From Paenibacillus sp. BK033 (GTDB taxonomy: Bacteria > Bacillota > Bacilli > Paenibacillales > Paenibacillaceae): a stretch of DNA of 64,000 bases. Below the pieces are notes generated by a model, which saw nothing but the letters and a program-made list of their open reading frames with translations, did not search any database and was not told where the DNA came from. The position numbers and the translations under genes were made by a program. Position 1 is the stretch's first letter; each line of letters begins with the position of its first letter. The DNA is taken from assembly GCF_004345425.1 (NCBI RefSeq), contig NZ_SLVP01000005.1:248001-312000 (forward strand), given 5' to 3'. Below, piece by piece: positions 60,337-64,000 of this stretch.

Positions 60337-61335
60337 ATGGACCCGAGGATAAAAGCTATGTTTATGGACGAATATGCTGAGGAAGGTGCCGCAAGGTTTG
60401 GGGTTGGCCCTGAAGAGCTGACGTTTATTGGAGGTTTTCAAAACTTTATTTATTCCTACCAGCGCGAGGACGGGAAGTACATCCTTCGGTTCACGCCAAG
60501 CACGCTTCGCACGTGGGAAGGCGTATCCGCTGAGCTCGATTGGATTCTATATCTGGCACAGCACGAACTGAAAGTATCCGTGCCCCTACTCTCGATGGAA
60601 GGGAAAAGGATTGAACGAATCGCTGGAGGCGGAATTGCGTCGTTTTATGCAACTTCGTTTACTTATGCGCCAGGCCGTAAGATCGGATACCCCGAATGTT
60701 TGGGCAATCCTTATCTGTATGAGCAATGCGGGCGTTTTACGAGCCGTCTTCATGATCTGTCGAGATCGTTCAAGCCAACCGAGGCAGGCAGAAGACATAC
60801 ATGGGAGCGGAATGAATATTTGCTGCGGGCCGAGCGCTATTTGCCGCAAGGCCATCAGCCGATTCTTCTGGCACTTAATGAACTCAAATCAGAGCTTGCC
60901 GGATTGCCCGTAACTCCGGAGCATTTCGGACTTATCCACGGAGACATCAATGTTGGCAATTTTACGCTAGACGAGTCAGGTGAAATGACGCTGTTTGACT
61001 TCGATGAATGCCAGTATAGCTGGTATACAGAGGATATTGCTATCCAGCTTTATTACTTACTCTATGTCTTTGGAGAAGATTCAAGGGCGGAAAGAAAGAC
61101 GCAATACGAGCTGTTTATGAAGCATTTTGAACGGGGTTATACGGATGGCGGCCGCCAACTGCCACGCCATTTGAAGGATCAGCTCGGGATTTTCTTAAGA
61201 CTTCGGGACATTATCGTCCTTGTAGGCATGCATAGAAGCTGGGATCTAAGTCAACCCGACGATTGGACACGGGATTTTCTGCAGGATAGCTGGGCGCGGA
61301 TTACGAACGGGAAATCATTGATTGACGGGTTTTGA
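60337..61335 (+). CDS. Aminoglycoside-phosphotransferase-fold kinase (first copy)
   Basis: A 332-residue small-molecule kinase. The nucleotide-lid strand FIGGFQNFIYSYQREDGKYI, the catalytic loop IHGDINVGNFTLDESG and the metal motif FDFDECQYSWYTEDIAIQLY are present. ATG 60337 follows GAGGGGAG; the in-frame start at 60280 lies in the previous gene. The family includes CotS/YtaA-like and choline-type kinases as well as resistance enzymes, so a drug-resistance role should not be assumed. Confidence 0.88.
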   Translation: MDPRIKAMFMDEYAEEGAARFGVGPEELTFIGGFQNFIYSYQREDGKYILRFTPSTLRTWEGVSAELDWILYLAQHELKVSVPLLSMEGKRIERIAGGGIASFYATSFTYAPGRKIGYPECLGNPYLYEQCGRFTSRLHDLSRSFKPTEAGRRHTWERNEYLLRAERYLPQGHQPILLALNELKSELAGLPVTPEHFGLIHGDINVGNFTLDESGEMTLFDFDECQYSWYTEDIAIQLYYLLYVFGEDSRAERKTQYELFMKHFERGYTDGGRQLPRHLKDQLGIFLRLRDIIVLVGMHRSWDLSQPDDWTRDFLQDSWARITNGKSLIDGF

Positions 61336-61403
61336 GAAGACGAGTATAACCCGCCAACGGGTAGTTGGACCTTGATGCTGTATGAGCTATTAGAAGGACA
61401 AGA

Positions 61404-61437
61404 AAGACAGTCGGCAGATGCTGACTGTCTCTTTTTT
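61404..61437 (+). terminator. Terminator
   Basis: AGACAGTCGGC pairs with GCTGACTGTCT and is followed by CTTTTTT. The stretch 61336-61403 and the bases up to 61560 hold nothing else recognisable. Confidence 0.88.
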
Positions 61438-61574
61438 ATGGTTTATAGGGTCACCTAAAAATGTCATGGATACATAATACAGTACATCATTTTTCAACAT
61501 AAGTCTATTCCTTTTTTGGCATTAATTGTATGGTAGGAAAGCGGCCGCAATAACCGAAAAGGAGGAAGGCTGAT

Positions 61575-62051
61575 ATGATTACGCTTCGAAAAATTACGTT
61601 GGATAACCGTCGCGACATCTTTAATTTGGAGGTGTCCGAAGATCAGAAACGTTACGTGGCATCAAATCTCTCAAGCGTAGCTTCGTGCTATGTTCTGGCG
61701 ACCAATGGGGGAGCTCCGTTTCCGTTTGCTATTTATGCCGATGAGCAGCCTGTCGGATTTGTCATGATTACGTATAAAATAACCAGCTACGATCTTCCAT
61801 CGTTTGCTGAAGACGGCTATTGCATCTTGCGTCTGATGATCGATGCGAAGCATCAAAACAAGGGCTACGGACGGGAAGCCATGGCGAAAATATTGGCGTT
61901 TATCCGCACCTGCCCGGCAGGCCCCGCTCGTTATTGCTGGATTCCGTATAAGAAGGAAAATACGCCAGCCAGGAAGCTGTATGAAAGCTTTGGCTTTCGC
62001 GACAGCCAAGAAGTCCTCCATGGGGAGGATATTACCGTTTTGCAGCTCTAA
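61575..62051 (+). CDS. GNAT acetyltransferase, spermidine-acetyltransferase-like
   Basis: A 158-residue acetyltransferase with LRLMIDAKHQNKGYGREAMA as acetyl-CoA loop and NTPARKLYESFGFRDS near the C-terminus. The opening LRKITLDNRRDIFNLEVSED resembles BltD-type diamine or spermidine N-acetyltransferases. AAAAGGAGGAAGG precedes ATG 61575. The following phosphotransferase starts 17 bases after its stop. Confidence 0.85.
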   Translation: MITLRKITLDNRRDIFNLEVSEDQKRYVASNLSSVASCYVLATNGGAPFPFAIYADEQPVGFVMITYKITSYDLPSFAEDGYCILRLMIDAKHQNKGYGREAMAKILAFIRTCPAGPARYCWIPYKKENTPARKLYESFGFRDSQEVLHGEDITVLQL

Positions 62052-62068
62052 ATGAGGAGGAGTCTATC

Positions 62069-63040
62069 ATGGACCACAAGATGTTCCTGGAAGAGGCTTT
62101 ACGATGCTATTCTTTTGCGGACCCCGTATTTGAATTCATCCGTCATAACGAGAATATGACTTACAAAATAACGGATAAGCAATCCAGTTATTTGCTGCGA
62201 ATTCATAAGCCGATTGCAAGCAATATGGAAGGTATTCAAACCACACCGGGAGCAATCCGCTCTGAACTAGCTTTTTTGCTCGCTTGGTCGGCTCATGCTG
62301 ATATGCCTGTACAGACTCCGGTTGCCAATCGGAAAAGCGAGTTGGTCACGATGATTCGAATCGGCCAAGAAGAGGTCCCCTGTACGGTCTTGCAATGGAT
62401 TGATGGCGATGTTTTGTCTAAGCAAGAGATGGATAGCGAGGAGGCAGCCCATATCCTGGGCACTCGTATCGCGAAGCTTCATCACTTCTCGCGAAACTAC
62501 GAGACGGGACACGCCCGCATTCATCCGGAATATGGAATGGAATGGATTCATTCCATGATCATTAAATTGCGGAGAGGAGTAGAGTATGGCATTCTCTCTA
62601 GCAAAGATTTTCAAATTCTCGAGCAAACGATGCGGATGATGCTGGAGTGGATGACTTTATGGGAAGCAACTCCTGAAACCTGGGGCTTCATTCATGGAGA
62701 TATGAACTACAGCAACTTGATACGTTCTCCCAAAGGAATATCAATCATTGATTTTGGCATGTCGGGCTACGGGTATTATGCGATGGATGTTGCGATGAGC
62801 GCTTTGCTAGTCGATTGCAAACATCGGGATGCTCTGCTCGCCGGCTATAGCAGCTGCATGGCTAGAAGAATGGAATTAGCTCAGCTTGAAGCGTTTATGT
62901 TTCTCGCGATCGTTGGCTATTACACCTTCGTATTGAGCCAGCCAGACAAGTTAAGTTGGATTGAAGAGCATATTTCCGGTCTGATTGACCATATTTGTCT
63001 TCCGTTGCTCAACAGCAAAAGAGTGTTCTACACGATTTAA
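62069..63040 (+). CDS. Aminoglycoside-phosphotransferase-fold kinase (second copy)
   Basis: A 323-residue kinase of the same fold as the gene at 60337. The catalytic loop is IHGDMNYSNLIRSPKG and the metal motif is IIDFGMSGYGYYAMDVAM. The lid strand is ENMTYKITDKQSSYLLRIHK. It probably forms an operon with the preceding GNAT. By eye it is not a close duplicate of the first copy. The natural substrate is unknown. Confidence 0.88.
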   Translation: MDHKMFLEEALRCYSFADPVFEFIRHNENMTYKITDKQSSYLLRIHKPIASNMEGIQTTPGAIRSELAFLLAWSAHADMPVQTPVANRKSELVTMIRIGQEEVPCTVLQWIDGDVLSKQEMDSEEAAHILGTRIAKLHHFSRNYETGHARIHPEYGMEWIHSMIIKLRRGVEYGILSSKDFQILEQTMRMMLEWMTLWEATPETWGFIHGDMNYSNLIRSPKGISIIDFGMSGYGYYAMDVAMSALLVDCKHRDALLAGYSSCMARRMELAQLEAFMFLAIVGYYTFVLSQPDKLSWIEEHISGLIDHICLPLLNSKRVFYTI

Positions 63041-63059
63041 ATGAAGATTACTGCTGCGC

Positions 63060-63095
63060 AAAGCTGTCGAAGCCCAATTCGACAGCTTAAATTAT
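63060..63095 (+). terminator. Weak terminator hairpin
   Basis: AAGCTGTCGAA and TTCGACAGCTT form an 11-bp perfect stem, followed by AAATTATT rather than a good T run. Confidence 0.55.
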
Positions 63096-63193
63096 TGAGG
63101 GATAACAACTATAGATGATTTTTACCAACCAGCATTTGGCTATAAATGGTAGACTATTATGGAGAATGCAAACAAACCTAGGAGCGGATCTAT

Positions 63194-64000
63194 ATGAATA
63201 AAATCATTGACGAAAAATTATTCGAAGCTGATATTTTATCGCTGCAAGCGGCGATGGATACGGGCGAGCTGACGTCCGAGGCTTGCGTTCGCTGGTATTT
63301 GGAGCGGATTGAACGGATAAATCCGACATTAAGAGCCGTACTTGAAGTAAATCCCGACGCCATATCCATTGCGCGGGAACTGGATAAGGAGCGGGTGGAG
63401 CTTGGTGCGCGAGGACCTCTACACGGCATTCCGATTCTGCTTAAAGATAATATCGATACGGGAGATCGAATGCATACGAGCGCGGGATCCATAGCTCTCG
63501 AGGAGCATTTCGCCCCTGCGGATTCGGCAGTGGCCGCCCAGCTTCGGGCAGCGGGAGCCGTCATTCTCGGGAAAGCCAATATGACGGAATGGGCGAACTT
63601 TATGTCCGGCTCGATGTGGGCGGGATACAGCTCCAGAGGCGGACTCACTTTGAACCCTTATGGACCCGGCGAGCTGTTCGTGGGAGGTTCAAGCTCCGGG
63701 TCCGGTTCCGCGGTAGCTGCCAATTTGTGTGCGGCCGCAATCGGAACGGAAACATCGGGCTCCATTATTAGTCCGTCCTCGCAAAATGGCATTGTTGGCA
63801 TGAAGCCAACCGTAGGTCTTGTCAGCCGAAGAGGGATCATCCCCATCACTCACAGCCAGGATTCGGCCGGGCCAATGACCCGGACGGTCAAGGACGCGGC
63901 GATTTTGTTGGGGGCGATGACAGCCTTGGATCCGGAGGATTCGGCAATGCATGAAACCTGGCGAACAGCCTATGCGGATTATACAAGCTTCCTGGATGGC
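63194..64000 (+). CDS. Amidase (amidase-signature family), 3' end cut by the window
   Basis: The first 269 residues of an amidase-signature hydrolase, a family of usually about 480 residues. The catalytic Lys lies in GIPILLKDNIDTGD, the cis-Ser in VGGSSSGSGSAVAA and the nucleophile Ser in IGTETSGSII. HTSAGSIAL and ILGKANMTEWANF are conserved. ATG 63194 has AGGAGCGG upstream. The frame has no stop before base 64000, so the gene continues. The substrate amide is unknown. Confidence 0.92.
   Translation, partial: MNKIIDEKLFEADILSLQAAMDTGELTSEACVRWYLERIERINPTLRAVLEVNPDAISIARELDKERVELGARGPLHGIPILLKDNIDTGDRMHTSAGSIALEEHFAPADSAVAAQLRAAGAVILGKANMTEWANFMSGSMWAGYSSRGGLTLNPYGPGELFVGGSSSGSGSAVAANLCAAAIGTETSGSIISPSSQNGIVGMKPTVGLVSRRGIIPITHSQDSAGPMTRTVKDAAILLGAMTALDPEDSAMHETWRTAYADYTSFLDG

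Noticed and set aside
60337-61335. Aminoglycoside resistance gene
   Set aside because: The fold is shared by many metabolic kinases, and nothing in the sequence points specifically to drug phosphorylation.

Overview
The window looks like a chromosomal segment of a spore-forming Gram-positive bacterium of the Paenibacillus type. The reasons are three complete gerA-family germination operons, a CotF-like spore-coat gene cluster built around an alcohol dehydrogenase, strong AAGGAGG-type ribosome binding sites, frequent TTG and GTG starts, perfect Zur boxes, a Fur box, and a large secreted glycosidase with FN3 and carbohydrate-binding modules. No rRNA, tRNA, insertion sequence or CRISPR array was seen. 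A lone tyrosine recombinase is present, without recognisable attachment sites.

Layout. 1-6 kb: TPR protein, an aldo/keto reductase behind a MerR-type promoter, an orphan OmpR-type regulator, an ABC-ATPase-like protein without catalytic motifs, a stress-type SDR, and a DeoR regulator overlapping a Cof-type HAD phosphatase. 6.2-8.9 kb: an MFS remnant, then the coat cluster (two coat genes, Zn alcohol dehydrogenase, two coat genes). 9-12 kb: a DUF2568 membrane protein, an unrecognised 412-residue protein, and clpP divergent from an ECF sigma factor. 12.3-27.9 kb: three ger operons with gene orders A-C-B, B-A-C and A-B-C (the last on the minus strand). Between them lie a quinone reductase/HxlR divergent pair, an FHA-winged-helix regulator next to a MurA-like enzyme with Asp at the active-site Cys position, and a phospholipase C-like protein. 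28-34 kb: TetR regulator with three matching operators, SDR plus monooxygenase-like gene, a DHA2-type efflux pump, a tyrosine recombinase and an isochorismatase-fold hydrolase. 34.5-39.7 kb: an FAD oxidoreductase and a zinc regulon (znuCBA and a COG0523 GTPase) with four Zur-box-like elements. 39.8-43.9 kb: small acetyltransferase, SRPBCC, membrane, AraC and SDR genes. 44.2-48.2 kb: a 1282-residue modular glycosidase preceded by an overlapping short ORF. 48.3-51 kb: a Fur-controlled siderophore-binding lipoprotein and a Btr-like AraC/binding-protein fusion. 51-54.6 kb: a DUF4062 protein with a translationally coupled small basic protein, then a hybrid histidine kinase. 54.7-57.1 kb: a glycoside hydrolase family 2 gene with a large internal deletion and frameshift. 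57.3-60.3 kb: a DUF6843-like lipoprotein-sized gene, then a PrsW-like intramembrane protease fused to a PD-(D/E)xK-like C-terminal domain with a small likely immunity gene. 60.3-64 kb: two phosphotransferases, a GNAT and the start of an amidase that runs off the end.

Strongest leads. The PrsW-nuclease/immunity pair (57793-60320) and the DUF4062 two-gene operon (51083-52539) are the best candidates for little-described conflict systems. Also notable are the MurA Cys-to-Asp change, the three permuted ger operons within 16 kb, an 18-bp palindrome (ACATAA-N6-TTATGT) that recurs three times, and the leader ORF overlapping the glycosidase start. All functional statements come from reading the sequence and from remembered family features; no database search was run.
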